Positions 1 through 5,474 of a stretch of DNA of 7,207 nt are shown in pieces. Position 1 is the first letter of the stretch, and each line of letters starts with the position of its first letter. Source of the DNA: Deltaproteobacteria bacterium (lineage in GTDB: Bacteria; Desulfobacterota; JAENJC01); contig JAENJC010000167.1 in NCBI GenBank assembly GCA_016844545.1, positions 1-7,207 of the forward strand, in the 5' to 3' direction. Made by a program: the position numbers and the translations under genes. The notes under the pieces are model-generated. The model was given only the letters and a program-made list of their open reading frames with translations. It made no database searches and was not told where the DNA came from.

Positions 1-957
1 GCTTATGACCTCTCCGAAGATATTTGTGAGCTTTACCGGCGGAAATGCAACAGGGAGACCGAAGGTCTCATCGTACTCTGTCATGCAGACAAAACCGGAT
101 AATGCAGGGACCTTCTTCCTCTCGAACCCGTCAAAGTCTTTGAAAGTAAGCGTCCTCGTTATCTCTCTTGTCCTGTCTGTTCTGAAGTTAAAGAAGATGA
201 CCGCATCTTTATCACTCAAAACGCCGACAGGCACCCCATTTCTCTTTATGACAGTGGGCTTTACGAACTCATCCCCTTCTCCCCTGGCATAAGAGTTTTC
301 AACTGCCTGAGAGGCGGAATCCGCTTCCAACCCCTCACCAAGTACAATGGCGTCATAGGCCAGCTTCACCCTCTCCCACCTCTTGTCCCTGTCCATGGCG
401 TAATACCGGCCTGTAACAGTCGCTATCTCTCCAAGACCGACCTTTTTAATATGCTCTTCAGTCGCCTTTATGTAGGTGAGGGCGCTTCTGGGCGGAGTAT
501 CCCTTCCGTCCAGAAGGGCGTGGATAAAGAGCCTTTCTATACCGTTCTTTTTTGCCAACTCTATAAGGGCAAAGAGGTGTTCTAAATGGCTGTGGACTCC
601 TCCGTCTGAAAGGAGCCCCATAAGATGGAGGGATGAACGGTTGGAGTTGACTGCTGACATTGCATCTAAAAGAACTGGGTTATTAAAGAACTCCCCCTCT
701 TCTATAGCCTTGCTTATCCTTGTGAAATCCTGATAAACGACCCTTCCTGCTCCTATGTTCAGGTGTCCTACCTCGGAGTTTCCCATCTGCCCCTTGGGTA
801 GGCCTACAGAAAGGCCTGATGCATTCAGTGTAGTAGATGGATATATCTTTGAGAGGTTGTCTATAACAGGCGTATTTGCAAAAATTATGGCGTTGCCTTC
901 AGCCTTTGGGTTGATCCCCCAGCCGTCCATAATGATAAGGCAGAGGGGGCCTTTCAT
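1..957 (-). CDS. gpmI: 2,3-bisphosphoglycerate-independent phosphoglycerate mutase, N-terminal 319 residues (cut by window edge)
   Basis: This cytosolic glycolytic/gluconeogenic enzyme interconverts 3- and 2-phosphoglycerate through a phosphoserine intermediate and uses two metal ions, usually Mn. I translated the minus strand from 957 to 1 and found it open throughout, in frame to the edge. Family hallmarks are visible: the metal-binding IIMDGWG at residues 8-14 (Asp11), the catalytic serine motif [14 protein letters not shown] with Ser61, GVHSH at 120-124, [11 protein letters not shown] at 146-156, GRYYAMDRD at 183-191 and NFRTDRTRE at 257-265. The family is about 510 residues long, so roughly 190 C-terminal residues, including the second set of metal ligands, lie outside the window. 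The ATG overlaps the stop of the upstream TPR gene as ATGA. The Shine-Dalgarno there is weak, so translation is probably coupled. The identification is very secure. Confidence 0.97.
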   Translation of the reverse strand, partial: MKGPLCLIIMDGWGINPKAEGNAIIFANTPVIDNLSKIYPSTTLNASGLSVGLPKGQMGNSEVGHLNIGAGRVVYQDFTRISKAIEEGEFFNNPVLLDAMSAVNSNRSSLHLMGLLSDGGVHSHLEHLFALIELAKKNGIERLFIHALLDGRDTPPRSALTYIKATEEHIKKVGLGEIATVTGRYYAMDRDKRWERVKLAYDAIVLGEGLEADSASQAVENSYARGEGDEFVKPTVIKRNGVPVGVLSDKDAVIFFNFRTDRTREITRTLTFKDFDGFERKKVPALSGFVCMTEYDETFGLPVAFPPVKLTNIFGEVIS

Positions 958-2315
958 GACCTGCCCATTCCCATGACCATCTCTCTGCCTTTTTCCAGTT
1001 CATCTATCGTCCGCTGAAAAGGGAGAGAAAAGGTATCGCACATCCCGCAGCTCGGGCAGCACCCAGACCATTTAGTGAATTCCCTGCCGCAGTTGGAACA
1101 GACGAAAGGGATCAGCATCTTCCTCTTATAATAAAGGGCCTTCTGGAACTCTCCCACCGACTTTTCATAACGACCCCTTCTCCGGTATACTTCTGCAAGA
1201 AGGTAGTGAACCTCCGGGAAATCGGCCCCTGTCGCCTCTACCCTCAAAAGCTGCTCCAGCGCCTCTTCCACCATCTCCAGCCTGAGATACAGCTTCCCGA
1301 AGAAAAACCTGACTGTCAAGTCATCCGGTCTCTCTGCAAGGATATTACGGTACCCCTCCAGTATTCTGTCGGGCTGCTCTTCCTTTATCAGCATCTCCTC
1401 AAGCCTGTGAAGGAACACGATATCCCCGAAAGAGGCAAAGGCCTTTTCCCAAGTATCTGCTGCCTCCTCCAGCTTCCCCTTTTTATAATAGGCATCTCCA
1501 AGCCCTATATAGGAAGGGACGAAGTTCTTGTCCTGCTTAATCATCTCCTTAAAGGCCTTCTCTGCCTTCTCTATAGCGCCCTCTTCCAACAGATAATTCC
1601 CAAACTCATATTTAAAACCAAGAAGTATCTTTACCTCCTGATCGTTTTTCTTCCTGTTGCTTGTCGTATACCGGATTATCTCCTTCTGTGTCTCGCAGGC
1701 ATCCTCCCACCTTTTCACATTTCTATAAATATCCCGGAGATCCCTCAACGCCTCAAGATTGGATGGGTTTATGTCTACAATATTCTCAAGGGTGCTTATG
1801 GCATCGTCCATCCTCTGCGCCTTTTTATAGTCAGTAGCCAGGTGGGTAAGGAGCACAGTGTGGTTAGGTTCCAGCAATCTCGCCTTGCTCAACACCTTTA
1901 TGGCTTCGCCATAATTCTCTTCCTTGAAGTAAACCCCTGCCAGCTGGATATATGCATCAATATTCGTGGGGTCCTTTTCTATATACCTGGTTAAAAAATC
2001 TTTGGCCTTATCCCTGTCCCCTTTTCTTAATGCTTCAATCCCCTGCTTGTAAAGCTCCTGGACAACCCCCCTCTTCTTCTCCCTCCTCCTTAACCTCCAC
2101 TTTTCCAGGGCCCTCTGAAGGTCATAAGCCATGTAACTGACAAACACAACAAATCCGCCTAAAAAGAAAGATATAAAGGCAAGCTGGACTGCTGGAATTG
2201 TGTATTGGTTTTCCTTGGAGAGGAAGAACGCTACCTGGGCGCTGTTGTGATAGGACAGGTAACCAAAGGCAAGTACCACTAAAATGAATATCAGAAATAT
2301 AAATCTCAGCAGCAT
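954..2315 (-). CDS. lapB: Fused LapA-like/LapB-like membrane TPR protein with C-terminal rubredoxin-type zinc domain
   Basis: A 453-residue inner-membrane protein. Residues 1-82 resemble LapA/DUF1049: a hydrophobic helix (about 3-21), an NSAQVAFFL segment, a second helix (about 41-65) and a basic stretch, RLRRREKKR. Tetratricopeptide repeats follow from about residue 85 to 400 (for example the repeats around [20 protein letters not shown] and [15 protein letters not shown]). The end carries two knuckles, CSNC (406-409) and CPSC (420-423), as in the rubredoxin-like domain of LapB. In E. coli, LapA and LapB are separate proteins; LapB (YciM) works with FtsH to control LpxC and so the LPS level. 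A similar role here is inferred from domain content. The ATG lies one base after the dksA-like stop and has a GGAAG Shine-Dalgarno; the stop overlaps the gpmI ATG. The symbol is given for the LapB part only. Confidence 0.85.
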   Translation of the reverse strand: MLLRFIFLIFILVVLAFGYLSYHNSAQVAFFLSKENQYTIPAVQLAFISFFLGGFVVFVSYMAYDLQRALEKWRLRRREKKRGVVQELYKQGIEALRKGDRDKAKDFLTRYIEKDPTNIDAYIQLAGVYFKEENYGEAIKVLSKARLLEPNHTVLLTHLATDYKKAQRMDDAISTLENIVDINPSNLEALRDLRDIYRNVKRWEDACETQKEIIRYTTSNRKKNDQEVKILLGFKYEFGNYLLEEGAIEKAEKAFKEMIKQDKNFVPSYIGLGDAYYKKGKLEEAADTWEKAFASFGDIVFLHRLEEMLIKEEQPDRILEGYRNILAERPDDLTVRFFFGKLYLRLEMVEEALEQLLRVEATGADFPEVHYLLAEVYRRRGRYEKSVGEFQKALYYKRKMLIPFVCSNCGREFTKWSGCCPSCGMCDTFSLPFQRTIDELEKGREMVMGMGRS

Positions 2316-2316
2316 A

Positions 2317-2667
2317 CTATCTCTTCCCTTCCGCGCCGTTCTGGCATTTTATGCATAAAGGGGCCTCCGGCTTAACGCCTAACCTTTTCTCCCCAACCGG
2401 TTCTCCGCAACTCTGGCATGTCCCGAATGTTCCGTTTTTTATCCTGAAAAGGGCTTCGTCTATATCCACGACTTGCTTCTTTTCTGCCTCACTCAATGAA
2501 ACAAGGACCATCCTGTTGTAAGCTATGGAACCTTCGTCGGCAAGATCAGTAACCCCATCTCTTCCAAACTCCTGGGCTGCCTCAAGATTGTGCTTTGAGG
2601 CGCCCAATATCTCCTCCCTCTGTTTATGGAGGAGCTGCCTGAATCTCTCGACTTCCTTTATGTCCAT
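2317..2667 (-). CDS. DksA/TraR-family zinc-finger transcription factor
   Basis: A 116-residue protein of the DksA/TraR family, which binds the RNA polymerase secondary channel and, with ppGpp in the best-known cases, modulates initiation. An N-terminal coiled-coil-like helix (about 3-35) leads to a tip segment, TDLADEGS (40-47). This matches the DxxDxA tip motif at Asp41 and Asp44 but has Gly where Ala is usual. After a second helix comes the C4 zinc finger: CQSC (84-87) and CIKC (105-108). I chose the start at 2667 because AAGGAG lies six bases before that ATG. An in-frame ATG at 2682 would add five residues (MKEII) and overlap the rlmH stop as ATGA, but its GGGGAG is eleven bases away. It lies between rlmH and the LapB-like gene in the same operon. 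I give no symbol because several paralogues share this fold. Confidence 0.9.
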   Translation of the reverse strand: MDIKEVERFRQLLHKQREEILGASKHNLEAAQEFGRDGVTDLADEGSIAYNRMVLVSLSEAEKKQVVDIDEALFRIKNGTFGTCQSCGEPVGEKRLGVKPEAPLCIKCQNGAEGKR

Positions 2668-2678
2668 GATTATCTCCT

Positions 2679-3149
2679 TCATTTATGGTACGGCTCCCCT
2701 TTTATTATAGTGAATGCCCTGTATATCTGCTCAAGGAGGATCACTCTTACCATCTGGTGCGTAAATGTCATGGGAGAGAGGGACAGGATCAAATCTGCCC
2801 GTTCCCTTACCTTTTCCCCTAATCCCAGGCTTCCCCCGACCACAAAAGATATCTCCTTTGCGCCGCTGTCCATAGCCTTTTGTATAAACCCTGCCAGACC
2901 TTCAGATGAGAGCCCTTTCCCCTTTTCATCCAGGGCTACAAGAAGTGAATCAGGAGAAACCCTTTTAATTATCCTTTCAGCCTCTTTTCCCTTTATCTTG
3001 CCCTGATCAGCCTTGGCAGTTACTGCCTCATCTTCAACTTCTACAAGTTCGATCTGGGAATATCTGGATATCCTGTCTCTGTAAGTCTCTATCCCTTCCT
3101 TGAGATACCTATCCTGGAGCTTGCCGACAAAGATCGTCTTTATCTTCAT
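2679..3149 (-). CDS. rlmH: 23S rRNA (pseudouridine1915-N3)-methyltransferase RlmH
   Basis: A 156-residue SPOUT-class methyltransferase, close to the 155 residues of E. coli RlmH. It methylates N3 of pseudouridine 1915 in helix 69 of 23S rRNA on the assembled 70S ribosome, using S-adenosylmethionine. Visible signatures are the N-terminal MKIKTIFVGK, LDEKGKGLSSEGLAGFI (73-89), the AdoMet-binding knot FVVGGSLGLG (102-111), LSLSPMTFTHQMVRVILLEQIYRA with His131 (122-145), and the C-terminal GEPYHK. The terminal PYH(K/R) tail is diagnostic for the family. Its ATG overlaps the rsfS TGA as ATGA, and AAGG lies four bases upstream, so the two ribosome-directed genes are probably translated in tandem. 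Its own stop overlaps the start region of the dksA-like gene. It appears complete and normal. Confidence 0.97.
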   Translation of the reverse strand: MKIKTIFVGKLQDRYLKEGIETYRDRISRYSQIELVEVEDEAVTAKADQGKIKGKEAERIIKRVSPDSLLVALDEKGKGLSSEGLAGFIQKAMDSGAKEISFVVGGSLGLGEKVRERADLILSLSPMTFTHQMVRVILLEQIYRAFTIIKGEPYHK

Positions 3150-3520
3150 GCAGCCTTGTTAGCTCCAGCCTTTACAGTCTTTCTACGACGAACCTTCTTG
3201 GCATCGTGCCAGAGCCTTTCCAGATCGTACAGCTCCCTGATAGGCCCATAGAATACATGGATTATCACATCGTCGTAATCCATCAATATCCATTTCCCCT
3301 CGTTGTATCCCTCAATCCCCACAGGCAGGATCTTGTGCTCCTTCATCTTATCCTGGATACTGTCTGCAATGGCCTGCACCTGTCTGTCTGAAGCGCCGCT
3401 GGCAATTATAAAATACTGGGTGAAGTCGGTGACTTCGGCCACATCCAGGATGACAAGATTTTCCGCATGTTTCTCCTCTGCCGCCTCAGCGCAGAGCCTG
3501 TACTTCTTTTTTGCGTCCAA
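3146..3520 (-). CDS. rsfS: Ribosomal silencing factor RsfS (Iojap/DUF143 family), TTG start proposed
   Basis: RsfS binds ribosomal protein uL14 on the 50S subunit and blocks subunit joining when nutrients are scarce. The conserved core is plain: NLVILDVAEVTDFTQYFIIASGASDRQVQAIAD, then GIEGYNEGKWILMDYDDVIIHVF and YDLERLWHDA; a basic tail (KKVRRRKTVKAGANKAA) follows. I place the start at the TTG at 3520 (124 residues). GGAGG lies four bases before it, the same GGAGGTTTT arrangement that precedes the proA ATG. The resulting 21 residues before the LVILDV strand equal the E. coli spacing. A longer reading from a GTG at 3556 is open but would begin inside the 119-bp inverted repeat, lacks a Shine-Dalgarno, and would add twelve unrelated residues. 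The stop overlaps the rlmH ATG. Identity is secure; the start is likely but not proven. Confidence 0.93.
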   Translation of the reverse strand: MDAKKKYRLCAEAAEEKHAENLVILDVAEVTDFTQYFIIASGASDRQVQAIADSIQDKMKEHKILPVGIEGYNEGKWILMDYDDVIIHVFYGPIRELYDLERLWHDAKKVRRRKTVKAGANKAA

Positions 3521-3524
3521 AAAA

Positions 3525-3529
3525 CCTCC
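3525..3529 (-). promoter_or_regulatory. Ribosome binding site for rsfS (decides TTG start)
   Basis: On the minus strand GGAGG stands four bases before the TTG at 3520. The identical string GGAGGTTTT precedes the proA ATG, which supports this start over the GTG at 3556. Confidence 0.6.
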
Positions 3530-3543
3530 AGTGCCTGTTTTAA

Positions 3544-3662
3544 CCACAGAGAGCACAGAGATTTTTTAACACTGATTTACACTGATTTTTTATGATTTTC
3601 ACTGTGGAAATCATAGTTAATCTGTGCCCATCTGTGTCTAATTTTTCTTTGTGTCTCCGTGG
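3544..3662. repeat. 119-bp imperfect inverted repeat (CACAGAG/CTGTG-type, MITE- or REP-like)
   Basis: Two 59-base arms (3544-3602 and 3604-3662) are mirror complements about T3603 without any gap. I counted 37 of 59 positions paired, against about 15 expected by chance. The apex is a perfect ATGATTT (3592-3598)/AAATCAT (3608-3614) with CAC/GTG inside it. Each arm has internal periodicity: CACTGATTT occurs at 3570-3578 and 3580-3588, mirrored by ATCTGTG units at 3619-3625 and 3630-3636. The outer ends read CCACAGAG and, as the reverse complement, CCACGGAG. No target-site duplication is evident. I recall similar CACAGAG/ATCTGTG intergenic sequences in several environmental bacterial genomes, but cannot name a defined family. 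It sits between the truncated nadD and rsfS. It has no transposase and no terminator T-tract. Confidence 0.75.
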
Positions 3663-3690
3663 GTCCTTCAAGCTTTTAGTTTGCTAAACC

Positions 3691-4167
3691 TTAATATAAG
3701 TTATCATAACAGAAGTCACTTCTCACTTCAAGGGGAAGTGACTCCCCAAGCGACTTCTTTTCATAACCAGGTCTTGTCACTATTATGAAATTACAGAGGG
3801 AAAGGAATCTCCTGTACTCCTTCCAGCTGTCTATCTCGAAAAAGGCGTCAACGCCGAGGATGAAATATATTTCAGCTTCCGGCAGTCTTTTCGTAACCTC
3901 ATCAACAGTGTCCACCGAGTAAGAAAACCCGCCCCTTTTCACCTCCATATCAGAAAAGTCAAAGTAAGGGTTCCCCTCAATGGCAATCCTTGTCATCTCT
4001 ATCCGTTCATAAGGCGTCTCCATATCCTCCTTCCTCTTGTGGGGTGGAAAAGCGGATGGAACGAACAGAACCTTGTCAAGAGAAAAGGCCTCCCGCACCT
4101 CCTCCGCTGTGCGCAGGTGGCCGAAGTGTATAGGGTTCAGTGTACCTCCAAATATTCCGATCTTCAT
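3691..4167 (-). CDS. nadD: Nicotinate-nucleotide adenylyltransferase NadD, C-terminally truncated
   Basis: NadD transfers the AMP moiety of ATP to nicotinate mononucleotide, giving deamido-NAD in NAD biosynthesis. The N-terminal nucleotidyltransferase signature is present: GIFGGTLNPIHFGHL (residues 4-18) with the HxGH pair His14/His17, although Asn11 replaces the usual Asp. PSAFPPHK (37-44), YERIEMT (53-59), SYSVDTV (82-88) and FILGVDAFFEIDSWKEY (102-118) also match. The reading frame ends after 158 residues, whereas the family usually has 190-215. The C-terminal ISSTxIRxxxxxGxSIRYLVPxxV segment, which helps bind ATP phosphates, is absent. I looked in all three minus-strand frames from 3690 to 3541 and did not find it. 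The 119-bp inverted repeat starts only 28 bases past the stop. The start has AAAGG seven bases upstream. It may be a decaying gene or a protein with reduced activity. Confidence 0.85.
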   Translation of the reverse strand: MKIGIFGGTLNPIHFGHLRTAEEVREAFSLDKVLFVPSAFPPHKRKEDMETPYERIEMTRIAIEGNPYFDFSDMEVKRGGFSYSVDTVDEVTKRLPEAEIYFILGVDAFFEIDSWKEYRRFLSLCNFIIVTRPGYEKKSLGESLPLEVRSDFCYDNLY

Positions 4168-4174
4168 TTAACTA

Positions 4175-4190
4175 CCTTTGCCGCTAAAGG
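4175..4190 (-). promoter_or_regulatory. nadD ribosome binding site within a small hairpin
   Basis: The nadD Shine-Dalgarno AAAGG (4175-4179, minus strand) lies seven bases before the ATG. It is exactly complementary to CCTTT at 4186-4190, with a six-base loop, so it could be partly hidden in the mRNA. A five-pair stem is weak, and the effect is speculative. Confidence 0.35.
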
Positions 4191-4218
4191 CCCGGAAAAT
4201 AAACCTGCCTGAGCATTT

Positions 4219-4240
4219 TGACATAACAGGATCTATGTCA
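4219..4240. repeat. Perfect 7-bp inverted repeat upstream of nadD
   Basis: TGACATA (4219-4225) and TATGTCA (4234-4240) are separated by eight bases. On the minus strand this segment contains the GTTATGT core (4221-4227) that marks the downstream end of the accessory block. It could be the remnant of a recombination site or a protein-binding operator. There is no T-tract on either side, so it is not an obvious terminator. Confidence 0.5.
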
Positions 4241-4265
4241 CAAGATAAACTGAAAGCAGCTATCC

Positions 4266-4925
4266 TTAGTTTCTAACGAATACGGCACTCTGCTCAAATC
4301 TTTCTGACAATGTTTCATTTATGAGAAACTCAGCTAAATCCTCTCGCGTAATTGATGATAGCAAGCCAAGCTTCACATCATTACCAGCAACCACTTTTCC
4401 CGTTGCCTGCTTATCAACAAGCCTGGGAGGTTTTACAATTGTCCAGGATAGCCCACTATTCACAACCTGCTTTTCTTGCCCAATACGATCAAGCGCAATC
4501 AATGGAAGACGCTTATTAAATATTGAAATCATCATTTTGAAAAAGAATGTTCTATTTCCTGGATAATCTCCAATCATCCCGCCGGTCTGGCAGATCAGAC
4601 GTTCAACCTTATTCTTTTTCATTGAAGCGATAATAGTTTTCGTCGCCTCCTCGCAAAAGATATCGGTATAAGGCGGCCGCGCACCAAATACACAAAATAC
4701 AGCATCAGCATTCTTCAAGGACTCATCTATATCTTCAGAATTCGACAGTGATCCCTTCACTATTTCAGCTCCATCTACGCTATTTCCCAGTGAATCTGGA
4801 TTCCTGACAAGTGTCCTGACTCGAAGCCCTTTTGCCCAAGCATGACGGATCAAGACTTTCCCTGTGGCACCGCTGCCACCGAAAACAGTAATCTGCTTAA
4901 TTCCAGAATGAGGTTGTGATTTCAC
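4266..4925 (-). CDS. NAD(P)-binding NmrA/SDR-like oxidoreductase-fold protein
   Basis: A 219-residue atypical short-chain dehydrogenase-like protein with a Rossmann fold of the NAD(P)H-binding (PF13460-like) group. The dinucleotide loop FGGSGATGK is at residues 15-23, after a beta strand (ITVF). RTLVRNP (37-43) follows the second strand and its arginines suggest an NADP preference. Strands carrying DAVFCVFGA, RLICQTGG and WTIVKPPRL follow. There is no classical YxxxK pair in the usual place, so it could be a reductase of the flavin/biliverdin-reductase-B type or a redox sensor; the substrate is unknown. The start is a GTG with GAGG seven bases upstream. It does not belong to the proline or NAD pathways around it and appears to be part of the cassette-like block. 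It starts 72 bases after the VOC gene. Confidence 0.85.
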   Translation of the reverse strand: MKSQPHSGIKQITVFGGSGATGKVLIRHAWAKGLRVRTLVRNPDSLGNSVDGAEIVKGSLSNSEDIDESLKNADAVFCVFGARPPYTDIFCEEATKTIIASMKKNKVERLICQTGGMIGDYPGNRTFFFKMMISIFNKRLPLIALDRIGQEKQVVNSGLSWTIVKPPRLVDKQATGKVVAGNDVKLGLLSSITREDLAEFLINETLSERFEQSAVFVRN

Positions 4926-4941
4926 TTTGGATCCTCAGGGT

Positions 4942-4990
4942 GTGTAACGCCCAAGGTCAGCCGCCGTTTTACCGGAGTGCCTTGTTATGC
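4942..4990 (-). other. attC-like recombination site between the two accessory genes
   Basis: Read on the minus strand, GCATAAC (R''-like) starts 7 bases after the VOC gene stop and GTTACAC (R'-like) ends the site 49 bases in. Between them AAGG pairs with CCTT, CA with TG and CCG with CGG, with a bulged A, a small internal loop and a loop rich in A. TAAC also pairs with GTTA in the outer boxes, and GGGC precedes the GTT core, as is common in attC sites. The site is shorter than most attC sites, and GTTACAC departs from the GTTRRRY consensus at one position. Confidence 0.45.
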
Positions 4991-4997
4991 CGGATGC

Positions 4998-5414
4998 CTA
5001 CTCTGCCCACTGTGGATTCCAGACAACCTCCCAAAGATGGCCGTCTGGGTCTTGAAAGTAGCCGGAATATCCGCCCCAGAATGTGTCGTGTGCTGGCTTG
5101 ACGATAACCGCGCCCGCAGTTTGGGCTTGTGCCATCACGGCATCTACCTCTGGCTTTGAAGAAACATTGTGCCCAAGCGTCATTTCGGTTGCACTGGTTG
5201 GATATAGTGTTAGCCCTGTGTCATGTGCGATGCTTTTTCGGGGCCACAGTGCAAGGCGTAAGCCCGCTTGGAGTTGAATAAAGACAACCGCGCCATACTC
5301 GAACTCTTTGCCGATAATGCCCTCAGTAGTAAAACCAAGCCCGTCGCGGTAGAAGCGCAGGGACTTTTCGAGGTCGTTAACGCCGACAGTGATAACAGTA
5401 ATTCTTGGCTTCAT
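4998..5414 (-). CDS. VOC superfamily (glyoxalase/bleomycin-resistance-fold) protein
   Basis: A 138-residue vicinal-oxygen-chelate protein made of two beta-alpha-beta-beta-beta modules. Module one opens with ITVITVGVNDLEKSLRFYRDGLGF (5-28), the usual strand followed by a helix containing SLRFYRDGLGF. Module two ends in GGYSGYFQDPDGHLWEVVWNP (114-134), whose DPDGHxWE segment is the best-conserved part of many VOC proteins; Glu129 is the likely metal ligand. Members include glyoxalase I, dioxygenases and antibiotic-binding proteins. The sequence alone does not decide among these, and nothing in the context suggests a substrate. The ATG has AAGGAG ten bases upstream. The gene is closely bracketed by GTTATGCC/GGCATAAC boxes and has almost no non-coding sequence around it, typical of an integron cassette, where VOC proteins are common cargo. 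Confidence 0.9.
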   Translation of the reverse strand: MKPRITVITVGVNDLEKSLRFYRDGLGFTTEGIIGKEFEYGAVVFIQLQAGLRLALWPRKSIAHDTGLTLYPTSATEMTLGHNVSSKPEVDAVMAQAQTAGAVIVKPAHDTFWGGYSGYFQDPDGHLWEVVWNPQWAE

Positions 5415-5448
5415 GCGCGAGTTTCTCCTTCAGGCATAACAGTGTTTT

Positions 5449-5466
5449 TTCTACGTATCCGTAGAA
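5449..5466. repeat. 7-bp stem palindrome after proA
   Basis: TTCTACG and CGTAGAA flank a four-base loop (TATC on plus, GATA on minus), eight bases from the first cassette-like GTT junction and eight bases after the proA stop. On the minus strand it is followed by A residues rather than T, so it is unlikely to be a classic terminator for proA. Confidence 0.5.
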
Positions 5467-5474
5467 TTTACCTA

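Larger units (their letters stand above)
4227..5440 (-). mobile_element. Two-gene integron-cassette-like insertion between proA and nadD
   Basis: Two compact accessory genes with short leaders interrupt a housekeeping operon. Read on the minus strand, three GTT cores mark the junctions: GTTATGCC at 5440, GTTACAC at 4948 and GTTATGTC at 4227. Cutting each as G^TT would give units of 492 and 721 bases, typical of gene cassettes. The first unit ends with GGCATAAC, the exact complement of its own beginning, as expected for a cassette that circularises through attC. No integron integrase or attI is seen, so this would be a cassette pair at a secondary site or a remnant. The VOC unit is well supported; the second unit lacks a convincing attC at its end. 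Confidence 0.45.

Noticed and set aside
1206..1994. Plus-strand 262-codon open frame
   Set aside because: It is antisense to the TPR gene, whose repeats and zinc motif are clear. The translation shows no domain, so it is a shadow frame.
3541..3690. Remnant of the nadD 3' end in another frame
   Set aside because: All three minus-strand frames were read; stops are frequent and no ISSTxIR or YLVP-like residues appear, so a simple frameshift does not explain the short nadD.
5449..5466. Factor-independent terminator after proA
   Set aside because: The palindrome is followed by A residues on the proA strand and the stem is AT-rich. A terminator here would also cut off the rest of the operon.
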